In this document: piece after piece, positions 1 to 10,513 of the stretch
How positions within the stretch are numbered: the first letter of the stretch is position 1
Layout of the letters: every line of letters begins with the position of its first letter
NCBI GenBank assembly: GCA_937775265.1
Contig: CALKBV010000002.1
Coordinates: forward strand, 54,538 to 118,537
Origin: an uncultured Pseudomonadales bacterium
Lineage (GTDB): Bacteria; Pseudomonadota; Gammaproteobacteria; Pseudomonadales; Azotimanducaceae
Direction of reading: 5' to 3'
Length of the DNA stretch: 64,000 nt
Position numbers and translations under genes: made by a program
Notes under the pieces: model-generated
Told to the model about the DNA's origin: nothing
What the model saw: the letters and a program-made list of their open reading frames with translations, nothing else
Database searches by the model: none

Positions 1-60
1 CGGGATGAATTTATCACTCATATTGAAGGTAAGGCCTGTCCTTACCAGCGAGAGGTGTAG
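1..60 (+). CDS. nuoF: NuoF, C-terminal end (partial)
   Basis: The window opens inside a reading frame in phase 1 that encodes 19 residues ending ...CPYQREV and stops at the TAG at 58-60. It lies three bases before nuoG and the tail resembles the C-terminus of NuoF, the NADH- and FMN-binding subunit of complex I. Gene order nuoF-nuoG is standard. The identification rests mainly on context because so little of the protein is visible. Confidence 0.75.
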   Translation, partial: RDEFITHIEGKACPYQREV

Positions 61-63
61 GGC

Positions 64-2712
64 GTGCCTACCATATTCGTCGATGATCGTGCTATTGAAG
101 CAAAAACAGGTGACAACCTGCTAGAGGTTCTACTATCGAACGGGATAGACGTCCCGTACTTCTGCTGGCATCCGGCAATGGGAAGTGTTGGCGCGTGCAG
201 GCAATGCGCTGTTGTTGGCTACGCTAATCCCGACGACACGCGGGGGCGAATAATCATGTCCTGCATGACGCCAGTGACTGAAGGCGCCCGGTTCTCGGTG
301 GAGGCAGAAAACGCCACCTCGTTCCGCAATTCCGTTGTCGAAAACCTGATGCTGAATCACCCACACGACTGCCCTGTCTGCGAGGAAGGCGGGGAATGCC
401 ACCTGCAGGACATGACCGTAATGGTTGGCCATAGCGATCGTCGTTACAAGGGCCTTAAAACAACTTTTCGGAACCAGTATCTGGGCCCGCTTATCGGCCA
501 CGAAATGAACCGCTGCATTACCTGCTACCGGTGCGTTCGTTACTACCAGGATTACGCCGGCGGCGATGATCTTGCAGCATTTGGGTCCAGAGACAGGGTG
601 TTTTTTGGCCGCGCTGAGCCAGGTGTGCTGGACAACGAATTTTCGGGCAACCTGGTAGAGGTCTGTCCGACAGGTGTTTTCACAGACAAAACATTATCGA
701 AACACTACAGCCGAAAATGGGACCTGCAGTCTGCCCCTACCGTGTGTCAGGCCTGCTCGTTGGGTTGCAATACTTATACTTCTGAACGCTATGGCGAAGT
801 TCGCCGCGTACACAATCGCTATCACAATGAGGTGAACGGCTACTTCCTATGTGACCGCGGGCGGTTCGGCGCGCAGCATGTGAACTCACCCAAGCGTATT
901 CCCGGGGCAGGAATCCGAAATGCAGGTGGTCTGTACGAACCTGTATCGATCGCAGATGCCCTGGACAAAGTTAAAGGGCTACTGACCGGGAAGGTCATTG
1001 GTATTGGATCACCCCGCGCCAGCCTCGAGTCGAATGAGGCCCTGCGTCAACTGGTCGGCGCCGATAATTACTGCAACGGCATGACATCAACCGAGCGTGA
1101 AATGCACGGCGTCATTCTTGAGGTTCTGGCTAGCAACCTAAGTGTACCAACGATGATGGAGGTCGAGACCTTCGACGCCATACTGGTCGTTGGTGAGGAC
1201 GTCACCAATCATGCGCCCAGGCTCGCACTTTCGATCCGGCAAGCCGTTAGAAACATCGGGCAGCAGTTGGCGGCCGATACCGGCATCAGTCAATGGCACG
1301 ATGCAGCGGTGCGCGAACTGGAGCAGGACGAGAAAAGCCCGCTGGTCATTCTTTCCCCCATGACTGATCGACTGGATGACATTGCCAGTGATACCCATCG
1401 TTTGGCACCAAACGATATTGTCTCGATGGTTGAACAAATTATCGAGGCCATTGACGAGGATAAGCCCTCCGACGCCAAAGATATTGCAAGCACATTGCTG
1501 GCGGCAAAACGTCCGCTCATTATTTCAGGTACCAGCCTTAGCAGCCCCAATATTCTGAAGGTTTCCGCCAACCTCGCTGCTGCGCTTGCAAGGAAAAACC
1601 CCAGCACCGGTATTTTTCTGTGTGCCTCAGAGGTCAACAGTGTTGGCGTTGCAATGATCGACAACACGGGCAATGCGGAAGAACTTTTGGGCAACAGGTC
1701 AGAGACCGTCATCGTGCTGGAAAACGATATCGATACCCGCCTTGGCAGTGCACTGCTTGATGAGGTGAGAAACCTCGTTGTCATTGACGCAATGGACAAC
1801 CCAACGACATCGCGTTCCAGCATCGTTCTGCCTGCCGCTTCATTCGCTGAAGCAGAAGGAACCTTCGTCAACAATGAAGGCAGGGCACAGCGTTCAATGG
1901 CAACCTTTAACCCTGCAGGGGACATCACACCTGGCTACCAGCTTCTTAGCGCGCTGGGCGGTGATCACTTGTCCGCCAGCGGATGGCAACAAAAGCTGAC
2001 TGCTGAACATGCTTCGCTTGCCGGGGTAGTGACCTGTGCGCCCGATGAACAATTTCGTATTGAAGGAAGCCGGATTGCACGCATGACCCACCGTGCCAGT
2101 GGCCGCACCGCGATGCTGGCGGATGTTTCCGTGCACGAACCGCAGCAGCCGCTGGATACAGAATCACCACTTGCCTTTACCATGGAAGGCAACCAGACAA
2201 GGGCTCCCGCGAGTCTGCGCCCCTATACCTGGTCGCCGGGCTGGAATTCCAATCAGTCCATACACAAGTTTCAGGATGAAGTGGGTGGGCCCGATAAATC
2301 GGGCACCACCGGTACTCGCCTGTTCACAGGGTCAACCGAGCTGACAGGGTTTGAACTCTCGGAAGAGGCATCCGCCAACCTGATCGGCCAGGTACACATC
2401 TTTGGTAGCGACGAGCTCAGCAATGAGGCTGCAGAATTATCCACGCTGATTCCCCAACCGTATGCCCGCATGTCTAGCGCCACCGCCGCCAGCCTGGAGG
2501 TCTCTCACCATGACGGCCTTGCCTTCGGCGACATCATCATGACAGTACTGGTGGACGACGAAGTCGCTGAACGCTGCGTCGTCTATCCAATGATCCCGGG
2601 CACCGAGGCCCTTGGGAGCGCGCAGTTATCCGAATTACAAAAAGTAGCAGGTTACACATCGCCTTCTGACCCACTGCGGCCAAGCCTGATCACCACAGAC
2701 AGGACAAGTTGA
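64..2712 (+). CDS. nuoG: NADH-quinone oxidoreductase subunit G
   Basis: Peripheral-arm iron-sulfur subunit of complex I, passing electrons from NuoEF toward NuoI. Starts with GTG three bases after the nuoF stop and encodes 882 residues, close to the E. coli protein. The N-terminus carries a [2Fe-2S] ferredoxin fold with Cys34, 45, 48 and 67. The His-ligated [4Fe-4S] motif is His99/Cys103/106/112, and a second [4Fe-4S] site is Cys151/154/157/201. Cys228, 231, 235 and 263 match the ligands of the extra N7 cluster known from the E. coli type. The remainder is the molybdopterin-oxidoreductase-like domain without catalytic role. Its stop overlaps the nuoH start (TGATG), which suggests translational coupling. 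Confidence 0.97.
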   Translation: MPTIFVDDRAIEAKTGDNLLEVLLSNGIDVPYFCWHPAMGSVGACRQCAVVGYANPDDTRGRIIMSCMTPVTEGARFSVEAENATSFRNSVVENLMLNHPHDCPVCEEGGECHLQDMTVMVGHSDRRYKGLKTTFRNQYLGPLIGHEMNRCITCYRCVRYYQDYAGGDDLAAFGSRDRVFFGRAEPGVLDNEFSGNLVEVCPTGVFTDKTLSKHYSRKWDLQSAPTVCQACSLGCNTYTSERYGEVRRVHNRYHNEVNGYFLCDRGRFGAQHVNSPKRIPGAGIRNAGGLYEPVSIADALDKVKGLLTGKVIGIGSPRASLESNEALRQLVGADNYCNGMTSTEREMHGVILEVLASNLSVPTMMEVETFDAILVVGEDVTNHAPRLALSIRQAVRNIGQQLAADTGISQWHDAAVRELEQDEKSPLVILSPMTDRLDDIASDTHRLAPNDIVSMVEQIIEAIDEDKPSDAKDIASTLLAAKRPLIISGTSLSSPNILKVSANLAAALARKNPSTGIFLCASEVNSVGVAMIDNTGNAEELLGNRSETVIVLENDIDTRLGSALLDEVRNLVVIDAMDNPTTSRSSIVLPAASFAEAEGTFVNNEGRAQRSMATFNPAGDITPGYQLLSALGGDHLSASGWQQKLTAEHASLAGVVTCAPDEQFRIEGSRIARMTHRASGRTAMLADVSVHEPQQPLDTESPLAFTMEGNQTRAPASLRPYTWSPGWNSNQSIHKFQDEVGGPDKSGTTGTRLFTGSTELTGFELSEEASANLIGQVHIFGSDELSNEAAELSTLIPQPYARMSSATAASLEVSHHDGLAFGDIIMTVLVDDEVAERCVVYPMIPGTEALGSAQLSELQKVAGYTSPSDPLRPSLITTDRTS

Positions 2713-3665
2713 TGGAAGAGCTGTTTATCTATGTTGTGATCTTTGGCACCCTGTTCGGGGTCTTTGGCGGTGCAGCAATTCTGGTCTGGTTCGAAAGACG
2801 ACTACTGGGTATCTGGCAGGATCGTCTGGGCCCTAACCGGGTTGGACCCTTCGGTATCGGCCTGGCATTAGCGGACATCATCAAGCTGTTCGCAAAAGAA
2901 GACTGGATACCACCCTTTGCTGATCGGTTCGTGTTTGTGTTCGCGCCAACCGCCATTGTTATGGCCATGCTGCTGGGGTTTGCTGTCGTCCCCTATGCGC
3001 CCGGTATCCATATCGCGAACCTTAATATCGGATTGCTGTTCTTTCTCGGCATGACCTCTCTCGCCGTTTACAGCGTGTTGCTGGGCGGCCTCGCGTCCAA
3101 TAACAAATACGCTCTGCTGGGCGGCCTGCGAAGTGCAGCACAAATGGTCAGCTACGAAGTATTCATGGGCCTTTCTTTAATGGGCGTTGTCATGCTGACG
3201 GGTTCATTTAGTCTTGTAGACATCGTCCACTGGCAGGCAGACAACTACTGGTTCGTGATACCGCAGTTTATTGGCTTTGTGGTGTTCGTGATTGCCGGAA
3301 TTGCGGAAAGCCACCGCCTGCCGTTTGACCTGCCTGAAGCAGAACACGAATTAGTAGCCGGATTTCATACAGAATATTCAGGCATGAAGTTCGGCATGTT
3401 CATGGTGGGCGAGTATCTGGGACTAATCCTGATCTCATGCATGATTGTGACTATCTTCTTCGGTGGTTGGCTTGGCCCTGCATTCCTGCCCCCGTTTATC
3501 TGGTTTTTTATCAAGTCGTTCGCCTTTATTTGCTTCTTTATTCTTCTAAGGGCAGCCATACCACGACCACGATATGACCAGCTGATGTCATTCGGGTGGA
3601 AGTTCATGCTGCCCCTGACACTGATCAATCTTCTTGCGACTGGAGCCATCGTGTTATGGATATGA
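2712..3665 (+). CDS. nuoH: NADH-quinone oxidoreductase subunit H
   Basis: Inner-membrane subunit of complex I that joins the peripheral arm to the membrane arm and forms much of the quinone chamber. The 317-residue protein shows the typical series of about eight transmembrane segments. Conserved family stretches are visible, such as GPNRVGPFG near the N-terminus, and [14 protein letters not shown] followed by [14 protein letters not shown] in the middle; their acidic residues lie in the quinone site. The ATG at 2712 overlaps the nuoG stop. A TTG one codon upstream is possible but less likely. Confidence 0.97.
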   Translation: MEELFIYVVIFGTLFGVFGGAAILVWFERRLLGIWQDRLGPNRVGPFGIGLALADIIKLFAKEDWIPPFADRFVFVFAPTAIVMAMLLGFAVVPYAPGIHIANLNIGLLFFLGMTSLAVYSVLLGGLASNNKYALLGGLRSAAQMVSYEVFMGLSLMGVVMLTGSFSLVDIVHWQADNYWFVIPQFIGFVVFVIAGIAESHRLPFDLPEAEHELVAGFHTEYSGMKFGMFMVGEYLGLILISCMIVTIFFGGWLGPAFLPPFIWFFIKSFAFICFFILLRAAIPRPRYDQLMSFGWKFMLPLTLINLLATGAIVLWI

Positions 3666-4192
3666 TTCTGAAAGCTATCTGGAGCCAACTGGTTACCCTG
3701 TTCGAGGTGCTCCGACATACGTTCACGAAAGCCGACACAGTTGAGTATCCAGAGGAGATGCCGTATCTCGCGCCTCGCTATCGCGGCCGCATTGTACTGA
3801 CCCGTGACCCCGACGGCGAAGAGCGATGCGTTGCCTGCAACCTTTGTGCTGTGGTCTGCCCCGTCGATTGTATTGCTCTGCAGAAAACGGAAGACGATCA
3901 CGGCCGCTGGTATCCGGAATTTTTCAGAATCAATTTCTCGCGCTGCATCATGTGTGGCATGTGCGAGGAGGCCTGCCCAACCTACGCCATCCAGCTCACG
4001 CCTGATTTTGAAATGTGTGAATACGACAGGCAAAACATGGTTTACGAAAAGGAGCACCTGCTGATCAGTGGCCAGGGCAAATACCATGGATACAGCTTTT
4101 ACAATGTCAGCGGCAAATCGATCGAGGATAAAGACAAGGGTGAGGCCCGGAACGAAGCACCACCTGTCGATGTAAGGAGCCTCTTACCATGA
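3656..4192 (+). CDS. nuoI: NADH-quinone oxidoreductase subunit I
   Basis: Two-cluster ferredoxin-like subunit of complex I carrying the [4Fe-4S] clusters N6a and N6b, the last relay before N2. The ligands are visible as two CxxCxxCxxxC sets: Cys58/61/64/68 and Cys97/100/103/107. Length is 178 residues, normal for the family. I chose ATG 3656 because GGAG lies about ten bases upstream. ATG 3662, which overlaps the nuoH stop as ATGA, is the alternative and would shorten the protein by two residues. Confidence 0.96.
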   Translation: MDMILKAIWSQLVTLFEVLRHTFTKADTVEYPEEMPYLAPRYRGRIVLTRDPDGEERCVACNLCAVVCPVDCIALQKTEDDHGRWYPEFFRINFSRCIMCGMCEEACPTYAIQLTPDFEMCEYDRQNMVYEKEHLLISGQGKYHGYSFYNVSGKSIEDKDKGEARNEAPPVDVRSLLP

Positions 4193-4207
4193 TACTGGAA
4201 CTATAAA

Positions 4208-4766
4208 ATGCTTGAGCTGGGACTATTCTATATCGCTGCGACCGTATCGCTGATCTCCACCGTCCTCGCGGTGACTCGGTATAACGCGGCGCACGCACTT
4301 ATCTACTTGATCATCTCCCTGCTTGCGTCCGCCATCATTTTTTACCTGGTGGGCGCGCCCTTTGCCGCTGTGCTGGAAGTCGTGATTTATGCTGGCGCCA
4401 TTATGGTGCTATTCGTCTTTGTCATCATGCTGCTGAACCTGGGTCAATCAGGTGACGTCGCTGAACATGTGCTGCTCCGACCTGGGATGTGGATAATTCC
4501 TTCACTACTCTGCGTGATACTGTTCATTGAGATCGTCTATGTCCTGCAAAGCAGCGAGCGTCTTCTCGAACGGGATGGTCGTTGGACCCAAAGAAGTCGG
4601 GTTGGAACTTTTTGGACCTTATGTTCTGGCTGTAGAGATCGCCTCTATGCTGCTACTCGCAGGTCTGGTAGGCGCCTATCACCTGGGACGGCGTTATTTT
4701 ACTGATGTCAGGGACGTGCCCACTGCGCAACCTCTAGCCGCTGTGTCGGGAGACGACCATGAATGA
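4208..4766 (+). CDS. nuoJ: NADH-quinone oxidoreductase subunit J, interrupted by a frameshift
   Basis: Membrane subunit of the complex I proton-pumping arm. The first segment (4208 to about 4570, phase 2) encodes the normal N-terminus and four membrane helices, ending near ...[11 protein letters not shown]. It then continues out of frame to a stop at 4705 with non-homologous sequence. The expected C-terminal part, containing [20 protein letters not shown], is present in phase 3 up to the TGA at 4764-4766, which overlaps the nuoK start. The switch lies between roughly 4557 and 4580 and requires one extra or two missing bases. The rest of the operon is intact and nuoJ should be needed, so a sequencing or assembly indel is the simplest explanation. 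Real decay or programmed shifting is not excluded. Confidence 0.9.
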
Positions 4767-5076
4767 AGCCATCGTCATCCCCATGGAACACGGCCTGCTG
4801 CTGGCGGGCATTCTATTCCTGATTGGTCTGCTGGGTGTTCTGGTACGCCGCAACATTATCCTCATTCTGATGTCCCTGGAGATCATGCTGAACGCCTGCG
4901 GGCTCGCGTTTATTGTCGCCGGCGCTCATTGGGGAGTCGCCGACGGACAGATCATGTTCATGCTCATACTAAGCATCGCCGCCGCTGAGGTCTCGGTTGG
5001 CCTTGGTTTGCTACTACAAGCCCATCGTCGCTTCGGTTCGTTGGATGTTGATCAAGCAAGCAGGATGCAGGGGTAA
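4759..5076 (+). CDS. nuoK: NADH-quinone oxidoreductase subunit K
   Basis: Small membrane subunit of complex I, homologous to MrpC/MnhC antiporter subunits. The 105-residue protein has three predicted membrane helices. Buried glutamates are visible in [10 protein letters not shown] and in the segment [12 protein letters not shown]; both are conserved in the family and linked to proton transfer. The ATG overlaps the end of nuoJ by eight bases in another phase, as usual for this operon. Confidence 0.97.
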   Translation: MNEAIVIPMEHGLLLAGILFLIGLLGVLVRRNIILILMSLEIMLNACGLAFIVAGAHWGVADGQIMFMLILSIAAAEVSVGLGLLLQAHRRFGSLDVDQASRMQG

Positions 5077-5080
5077 TATA

Positions 5081-6931
5081 ATGGCAGACTATATCTACCT
5101 CATCCCGCTGTTACCCTTAATGGGGTTCCTGCTGCTATTCACCACGCTGGGCAATCTTCCGAAAGCACTGGTTGCCCTGGTGGGCGTTGGCAGCGTCGCG
5201 AGTTCAGCTATGCTCGTTTTGCTCACTGCACTCGAATTCATGACCTTACGAGAACCACTTAGCACCACGTTATATACGTGGATCAATGTTGGTGGCTTCA
5301 GCCCCTTCGTCAGCTTCTACGTAGACGGACTAACGCTGACCATGCTGTCCGTGATTACCGGCGTGGGTCTGCTGATCCACATCTACTCGTCACTCTTTAT
5401 GCTGGACGACAAGGATTACTCCCGGTTTTTCAGCTACATGAACCTGTTTGTATTCGCCATGCTGGTACTGGTACTGGCCGACAACCTGCTCCTGCTGTTT
5501 GTCGGTTGGGAAGGCGTGGGTTTATGCAGCTACCTTTTGGTGGGGTTCTGGCACGAAGATAGCGCCAATGGCGCCGCAGCAAGAAAAGCGTTCATCGTCA
5601 CCAGGGTTGGCGACACGGCGATGGCGATTGGCATGTTCCTGTTATTCGCGCATCTAGGCACACTCGATTTTGCACCCATGACTGCCGCAGCAATTAGTCA
5701 GTGGCCTGAAGGAAGCCCGATATTAACAATCGCCTGTCTGTTACTGCTTGGTGGCGCGGTCGGCAAATCCGCTCAGCTGCCACTACAAACCTGGTTACCG
5801 GATGCCATGGCGGGTCCAACACCAGTCAGTGCGTTGATTCACGCGGCCACCATGGTGACCGCGGGCGTTTACTTGATCGCCCGGACACACGACCTCTTCC
5901 TGTTGTCACCCTTCGCCCTGAACACTGTTGCAGTAATAGGGGCTGCTACTTTGCTTATGGCCGCGTTCACCGCCATCACTCAACATGACATCAAGCGAAT
6001 CCTTGCCTACTCTACAATCAGCCAGATTGGTTACATGTTCCTGGCGCTGGGAGTTGGCGCATGGGCATCCAGCATCTTCCACCTGATGACCCACGCCTTT
6101 TTCAAGGCCTTGTTGTTTCTTGCCGCAGGCGCCGTCATCTACTCGCTACACCACGAGCACAATATTTTTAAAATGGGCGGGCTGCGCAAGAAACTCCCCG
6201 TGGCATTCTGGAGCTTCCTGATTGGCAGCGCTGCATTGGCGGCGCTACCTTTCACTTCCGGATTTTACTCCAAGGACGCCATTTTACTGTCAGCTTATGA
6301 GAACGCGTGGCAAGGTCCCCTGCTCTGGGGCATAGGGTTGCTCGGCGCCCTGCTTACCTCCATCTACAGTTTCCGTCTGGTTTTTATCGTGTTCTTCGGC
6401 GAGGTAAAAACAGAGCCCTCCCAGCCCGCTGGCTGGCTGATGGCAGCGCCATTACTTGTCCTTTGCCTGCTTGCGCTGGTGGGTGGATTCATCGTGATAC
6501 CGGTCATGGACGTATTCCCTGCGGCGACGGGACCGGCTCACGACGGCCTGATAGCGATCATTACGCCTGCGGTCCCCATCGTTGGCGTGGTCATTGCCTA
6601 CCTTATTTTTCTGTCACACAGCATCGACATCTCTCCCTGGACCGATTCCAAAATTGGTAAGGCGCTTAACCGGTTCTGGTTTTCACACTGGGCAATGGAC
6701 TGGTTATACGACACCTTTATCGTAAAACCGTATGCGTGGATGGCACACGTCAATCGAATGGATATCGTCGACTGGTTCTACAACTTCACCGCCGATGTGG
6801 TCCGCTTCCTTCATGATCAGACTACCCAAAGCCAGACAGGGCAGCTGCGCACCTATGCCGGGGTGATGGTCCTGGGCCTGGCAGCCATAACGGCCATTGC
6901 GCTCTTCTCCGGTGGAGGCACGGCACCATGA
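5081..6931 (+). CDS. nuoL: NADH-quinone oxidoreductase subunit L
   Basis: Distal antiporter-like subunit of complex I, with the long lateral helix at its C-terminus. From the ATG at 5081, four bases after the nuoK stop, the protein is 616 residues with about sixteen membrane segments, the normal size. Family landmarks include LLLFVGWEGVGLCSYLL with the conserved Glu, LQTWLPDAMAGPTPVSALIH with the Lys-channel region before it, and HDIKRILAYSTISQIGYM. The longer reading frame extending back into nuoK is not the start. Confidence 0.97.
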   Translation: MADYIYLIPLLPLMGFLLLFTTLGNLPKALVALVGVGSVASSAMLVLLTALEFMTLREPLSTTLYTWINVGGFSPFVSFYVDGLTLTMLSVITGVGLLIHIYSSLFMLDDKDYSRFFSYMNLFVFAMLVLVLADNLLLLFVGWEGVGLCSYLLVGFWHEDSANGAAARKAFIVTRVGDTAMAIGMFLLFAHLGTLDFAPMTAAAISQWPEGSPILTIACLLLLGGAVGKSAQLPLQTWLPDAMAGPTPVSALIHAATMVTAGVYLIARTHDLFLLSPFALNTVAVIGAATLLMAAFTAITQHDIKRILAYSTISQIGYMFLALGVGAWASSIFHLMTHAFFKALLFLAAGAVIYSLHHEHNIFKMGGLRKKLPVAFWSFLIGSAALAALPFTSGFYSKDAILLSAYENAWQGPLLWGIGLLGALLTSIYSFRLVFIVFFGEVKTEPSQPAGWLMAAPLLVLCLLALVGGFIVIPVMDVFPAATGPAHDGLIAIITPAVPIVGVVIAYLIFLSHSIDISPWTDSKIGKALNRFWFSHWAMDWLYDTFIVKPYAWMAHVNRMDIVDWFYNFTADVVRFLHDQTTQSQTGQLRTYAGVMVLGLAAITAIALFSGGGTAP

Positions 6932-8460
6932 CGATGATCCTGATCATGCTGACCCTGTTCATCGGCGGGCTTGCTGCCTGGATGATCGAAGGCTGGAACC
7001 GCGACCTGCCCCGTTGGATATCAATTGCCAGCATTACACTTGCCGCCCTGTTACTGGTACCGCTATTGGATGCGCCTGTCGAGATGCTACCGCTGGCTCA
7101 TGGGGTCAGCGCCCCCTGGCTGGAATACATCAACGTGCCCTGGATTCCACGTTTTGGCATCAGCTTTGTATTTGCCATTGACGGCCTGAGCCTGCTGCTG
7201 GTGGCGCTAACGATCTTCCTTGGTTTCGTCGCGGTACTGTCTTCCTGGAGTGAAATAGAAAAACGCCCGGGCTTTTTTCAGTTCAACCTGATGTGGACAC
7301 TGGCGGGCGTCGTAGGCGTTTTTGTCTCTTTAGACCTGTTCCTGTTTTTCTTCTTCTGGGAAGTGATGCTGATCCCCATGTACTTGCTAATCGCCATTTG
7401 GGGACATGAAAAGAAATCCTATGCGGCGATGAAGTTCTTCCTGTTTACCCAGGTCAGTGGTCTGATCATGCTAGTCGCCATTCTTGCGCTCGTACTCGTC
7501 CACTACAGCCAGAGCGGCGTCCTGACGTTCAACTATTTCGACCTGTTGGGACACAGCATCGATCCCGATCTGGCTTTCTGGATGATGTGTGGTTTCTTTG
7601 TTGCCTTCGTGGTCAAGCTGCCGGGCTTCCCGTTCCATTCATGGCTACCAGACGCACATACCCAGGCGCCTACCGCTGCCAGTGTCCTGCTAGCGGGCAT
7701 CCTCCTTAAGACTGGCGCATATGGGTTGATTCGATTCACGGTGCCATTGTTCCCGGATGCGGCGGCGGAAATTTCCACCCTTGCAATGTCGTTAGGCGCC
7801 ATTGGCATACTCTACGGTGCACTGCTGGCCTTTGGCCAATCAGACTTCAAGCGGTTGGTCGCTTACAGCAGCGTGAGCCACATGGGGTTCGTGCTGGTTG
7901 GTGTGTTTGCGTGGACCGAACTATCCATTCAGGGGTCAGTCATGCAGATGGTTGCGCACGGTTTCTCCACGGCAGCCCTGTTCATGATTGCCGGAGCACT
8001 ACAACATCGATTACATACCCGGAACATGAATGAGATGGGCGGACTCTGGCAGGAAGCGCCCAGGATGGGTGCTATCGCTATGTTCTTTATTGTCGCCTCG
8101 CTTGGCATGCCCGGCCTTGGGAACTTCGTTGGCGAGTTCCTGATCCTGCTCGGCGCATTCGCCGTAAACAAGTGGATCACCATCCTGGCAACTCTCGGAC
8201 TTGTAACCGGCGCCATGTACGCGCTGATGTCGTTACAGAAGGTTTTCCAGGGCGAAAGGGAATATCCCCACAAAAATGGAGGCATCAGTATGCCTGACTT
8301 CGGCATGCGCGAGATGATTGCCATGATCCCCATGATGATAGGGCTCATCTATATTGGCGTTTACCCTCAACCTGTATTCGATCTGGTGAATCCGGTGCTT
8401 GCGAGCCTGTATGAGTTAACGGGTACCAATAACAAAACCTGGGTTGGGGTGCTGCCATGA
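6928..8460 (+). CDS. nuoM: NADH-quinone oxidoreductase subunit M
   Basis: Central antiporter-like, proton-pumping subunit of complex I. The 510-residue membrane protein carries the conserved FFFFWEVMLIPMYLLI segment with its Glu, the FHSWLPDAHTQAPTAASV loop, and SDFKRLVAYSSVSHMGF. The ATG overlaps the nuoL stop as ATGA, and its own stop overlaps nuoN in the same way. Translational coupling along the operon is therefore likely. Confidence 0.97.
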   Translation: MTMILIMLTLFIGGLAAWMIEGWNRDLPRWISIASITLAALLLVPLLDAPVEMLPLAHGVSAPWLEYINVPWIPRFGISFVFAIDGLSLLLVALTIFLGFVAVLSSWSEIEKRPGFFQFNLMWTLAGVVGVFVSLDLFLFFFFWEVMLIPMYLLIAIWGHEKKSYAAMKFFLFTQVSGLIMLVAILALVLVHYSQSGVLTFNYFDLLGHSIDPDLAFWMMCGFFVAFVVKLPGFPFHSWLPDAHTQAPTAASVLLAGILLKTGAYGLIRFTVPLFPDAAAEISTLAMSLGAIGILYGALLAFGQSDFKRLVAYSSVSHMGFVLVGVFAWTELSIQGSVMQMVAHGFSTAALFMIAGALQHRLHTRNMNEMGGLWQEAPRMGAIAMFFIVASLGMPGLGNFVGEFLILLGAFAVNKWITILATLGLVTGAMYALMSLQKVFQGEREYPHKNGGISMPDFGMREMIAMIPMMIGLIYIGVYPQPVFDLVNPVLASLYELTGTNNKTWVGVLP

Positions 8461-9911
8461 TCACCACCGACCTGCTTGCACTGCTGCCAATCATCACGCT
8501 GACGGGCGTCATCCTGGTTGTCATGATGGTCATCGCCTTCGCCAGGAACCTGGCATTGACCTGCCTCTGCTGCTCCATCGGCCTGGCGCTGACGCTCGCC
8601 GCCATCGCCTGGGTCAGTATCAACCTGGAGCCTCAGTATGTGACGCCACTGATCGTGGTTGATGAGTATGCCCTGCTCTTTTCCAGCATCATCGTCATCG
8701 GCGCCTTCTTCATCTGTCTGCTGGCATACAGTTACCACGCTGACCGCGGTGAAAATCAGGACGAGTATCTGATGCTGATGCTCCTATCTACCCTGGGTGG
8801 CATCATACTCGCTCACAGCGCTCACTTTGCATCCTTCATTCTGGGCCTGGAACTGGTTGGTGTTTCGCTTTATGCGATGATTTCCTACCCGGTCCGCGGA
8901 TTTTTCAGCCTTGAAGCTGCGCTGAAGTACCTCATCCTCTCCGGGGTGTCGTCCGCCACCTTACTGTTTGGTATCGCATTCCTGTTTGCCGTTACCGGAA
9001 GCCTGTCGTTCCAAGGTATGGCAGATGCAACTGCCCACATGGAACACGCCAGTGTGTTTGTCCTGATCGGCGCGACTTTTGTACTTGCTGGTATCGCGTT
9101 CAAGTTATCTCTGGCTCCTTTCCACATGTGGACGCCGGATGTTTACGAGGGTGCACCTGCACCAACCACAGCATTCCTTGCGACGGTTTCCAAAGGCGGT
9201 ATCTTTGCGGTGCTGCTGCGCTTCTTTGTGTCATTCGATGGTTTTAGGTTCGAAGCGATTCTGGAATCACTGTTCTGGGTTGCACTCCTTTCAATCCTCG
9301 TCGGCAATATACTGGCCTTAATGCAGGACAAGATAAAACGAGTGCTTGCTTACTCTTCGATCGCGCACATTGGTTACCTGCTGGTTGGGTTCCTTGCGGC
9401 CAGTGCAGTGGGCGGCAAGCAGCTTGCCATAGAAGCCAGCATGTTCTTCCTGATCGCCTATTTCGTGACGACCATCGGCGCCTTCGGAGTGGTGACTATT
9501 ATGTCCGGGAGCACCGAGTCGGAACACGATACCGACCAGCTCTCGCAGTATGAGGGCCTGTTCTGGCGCCGCCCCCTACTAGCTACTTTCTTCAGCGCGA
9601 TGTTGCTATCACTGGCAGGTATACCGCTTACGGTAGGATTCATCGGCAAGTTTTATATCTTCGCGGCTGGTGTACAGTCGGGCCTGTGGCAATTACTCGC
9701 GGCCGTTGTGGTTGGCAGCGGTATCGGTCTGTACTACTACCTGAGAATCATTTTTTCCATGACGAAGCAACCCGTTTCAGAGGATGAGATCGACATACCC
9801 CTCGCCGGCGGGTGGGCACTTGGCATGGTTTCAGTATTGCTAGTCGTATTGGGTGTGTATCCGACACCCGTCGTGGAATGGGTTACATCAGTAGCTCGGG
9901 CACTTACCTGA
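8457..9911 (+). CDS. nuoN: NADH-quinone oxidoreductase subunit N
   Basis: Third antiporter-like subunit of complex I and last gene of the operon. The 484-residue protein has about fourteen membrane segments. Landmarks are FILGLELVGVSLYAMI, FHMWTPDVYEGAPAPTTAFL, and KIKRVLAYSSIAHIGYLL, all typical of NuoN. The ATG overlaps the nuoM stop. A 7-bp hairpin follows 16 bases after the stop and may mark the 3' end of the nuo transcript. Confidence 0.97.
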   Translation: MITTDLLALLPIITLTGVILVVMMVIAFARNLALTCLCCSIGLALTLAAIAWVSINLEPQYVTPLIVVDEYALLFSSIIVIGAFFICLLAYSYHADRGENQDEYLMLMLLSTLGGIILAHSAHFASFILGLELVGVSLYAMISYPVRGFFSLEAALKYLILSGVSSATLLFGIAFLFAVTGSLSFQGMADATAHMEHASVFVLIGATFVLAGIAFKLSLAPFHMWTPDVYEGAPAPTTAFLATVSKGGIFAVLLRFFVSFDGFRFEAILESLFWVALLSILVGNILALMQDKIKRVLAYSSIAHIGYLLVGFLAASAVGGKQLAIEASMFFLIAYFVTTIGAFGVVTIMSGSTESEHDTDQLSQYEGLFWRRPLLATFFSAMLLSLAGIPLTVGFIGKFYIFAAGVQSGLWQLLAAVVVGSGIGLYYYLRIIFSMTKQPVSEDEIDIPLAGGWALGMVSVLLVVLGVYPTPVVEWVTSVARALT

Positions 9912-9927
9912 ACGACCCGTGATAGTA

Positions 9928-9950
9928 CCGGCTCTCAGTTAATGAGCCGG
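9928..9950 (+). terminator. hairpin after nuoN (3' end or processing signal)
   Basis: CCGGCTC (9928-9934) and GAGCCGG (9944-9950) form a perfect 7-bp stem with a 9-base loop, 16 bases after the nuoN stop. No T-run follows, so this is not a canonical intrinsic terminator. It could stabilise the 3' end of the nuo mRNA or allow read-through into the CBS gene. Confidence 0.4.
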
Positions 9951-9987
9951 AAATGACCAGGATTAACCCTGATGAGGAGGTAGAACC

Positions 9988-10407
9988 ATGTTAGGTTCCG
10001 TAGAACTTAAGGATTACATGATAAAAAACCCGGTCACTGCCAGGCCGGAGCTCACCGTTTACGAAGCAGCACTGCGGATATTGGATCACAAAGTATCCGG
10101 TCTTGTTGTTGTGGATGAACGGAAGGCATTAATGGGCATGCTGTCGGAACTGGATTGCTTGCGAGTTATTCTTGCGGGAGTCTACAATGACGAGGAGTTT
10201 GGCGCTGCGCTGGTGGGTGATGTCATGGCCCGTGAAGTTGAAGTCCAGCATCCTCACGATGATATCGTGGATGTTGCCAACTCAATGCTGGACCATAAAC
10301 ATCGCAGAAGACCCGTCGTGCAGGATGGGCTGCTGGTTGGGCAAGTGACGTGCCGCCAGATTCTGAAAGTTGTTACTGAAGGGCTTATAGACCAAAAACG
10401 CCGCTAG
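9988..10407 (+). CDS. CBS-domain protein
   Basis: Small soluble protein of 139 residues made almost entirely of one pair of CBS motifs, a Bateman module that typically binds adenine nucleotides or S-adenosyl ligands. The first CBS begins near residue 8 (DYMIKNPVTARPELTVYEAA), the second near residue 75 (VMAREVEVQHPHDDIVDVAN). No catalytic domain is attached, so it probably acts as a stand-alone energy sensor. The ATG at 9988 is preceded by a strong GAGGAGG ribosome-binding site. It follows nuoN by 76 bases; co-transcription is possible but not shown. Confidence 0.9.
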   Translation: MLGSVELKDYMIKNPVTARPELTVYEAALRILDHKVSGLVVVDERKALMGMLSELDCLRVILAGVYNDEEFGAALVGDVMAREVEVQHPHDDIVDVANSMLDHKHRRRPVVQDGLLVGQVTCRQILKVVTEGLIDQKRR

Positions 10408-10434
10408 CCCAAGGTTTCGATTAGTTCCTAGTAC

Positions 10435-10455
10435 GGCTGGAGGTTAAATCCAGCC
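10435..10455 (+). terminator. hairpin after the CBS gene
   Basis: GGCTGGA (10435-10441) pairs perfectly with TCCAGCC (10449-10455) around a 7-base loop, 27 bases after the CBS stop codon. The following bases are not T-rich, so termination by the intrinsic mechanism is uncertain. Confidence 0.4.
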
Positions 10456-10513
10456 AATTCGATCTATATCCCTGCTATTGTTAGTCTCCACTGACAAGCA
10501 GAGGAGATATAGA

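Noticed and set aside
1290..1928. Long minus-strand reading frame inside nuoG (212 codons)
   Set aside because: It is Ser/Arg-rich without any family motif and lies opposite a certain gene; a shadow frame.
3365..4087. Minus-strand frame of 240 codons over nuoH/nuoI
   Set aside because: It runs opposite two conserved genes and shows no recognisable motif.
4189..4206. Tiny frame (five codons, ATG to TAA) between nuoI and nuoJ as a leader peptide
   Set aside because: It overlaps the nuoI end within a tightly packed operon, and no attenuator structure is visible.
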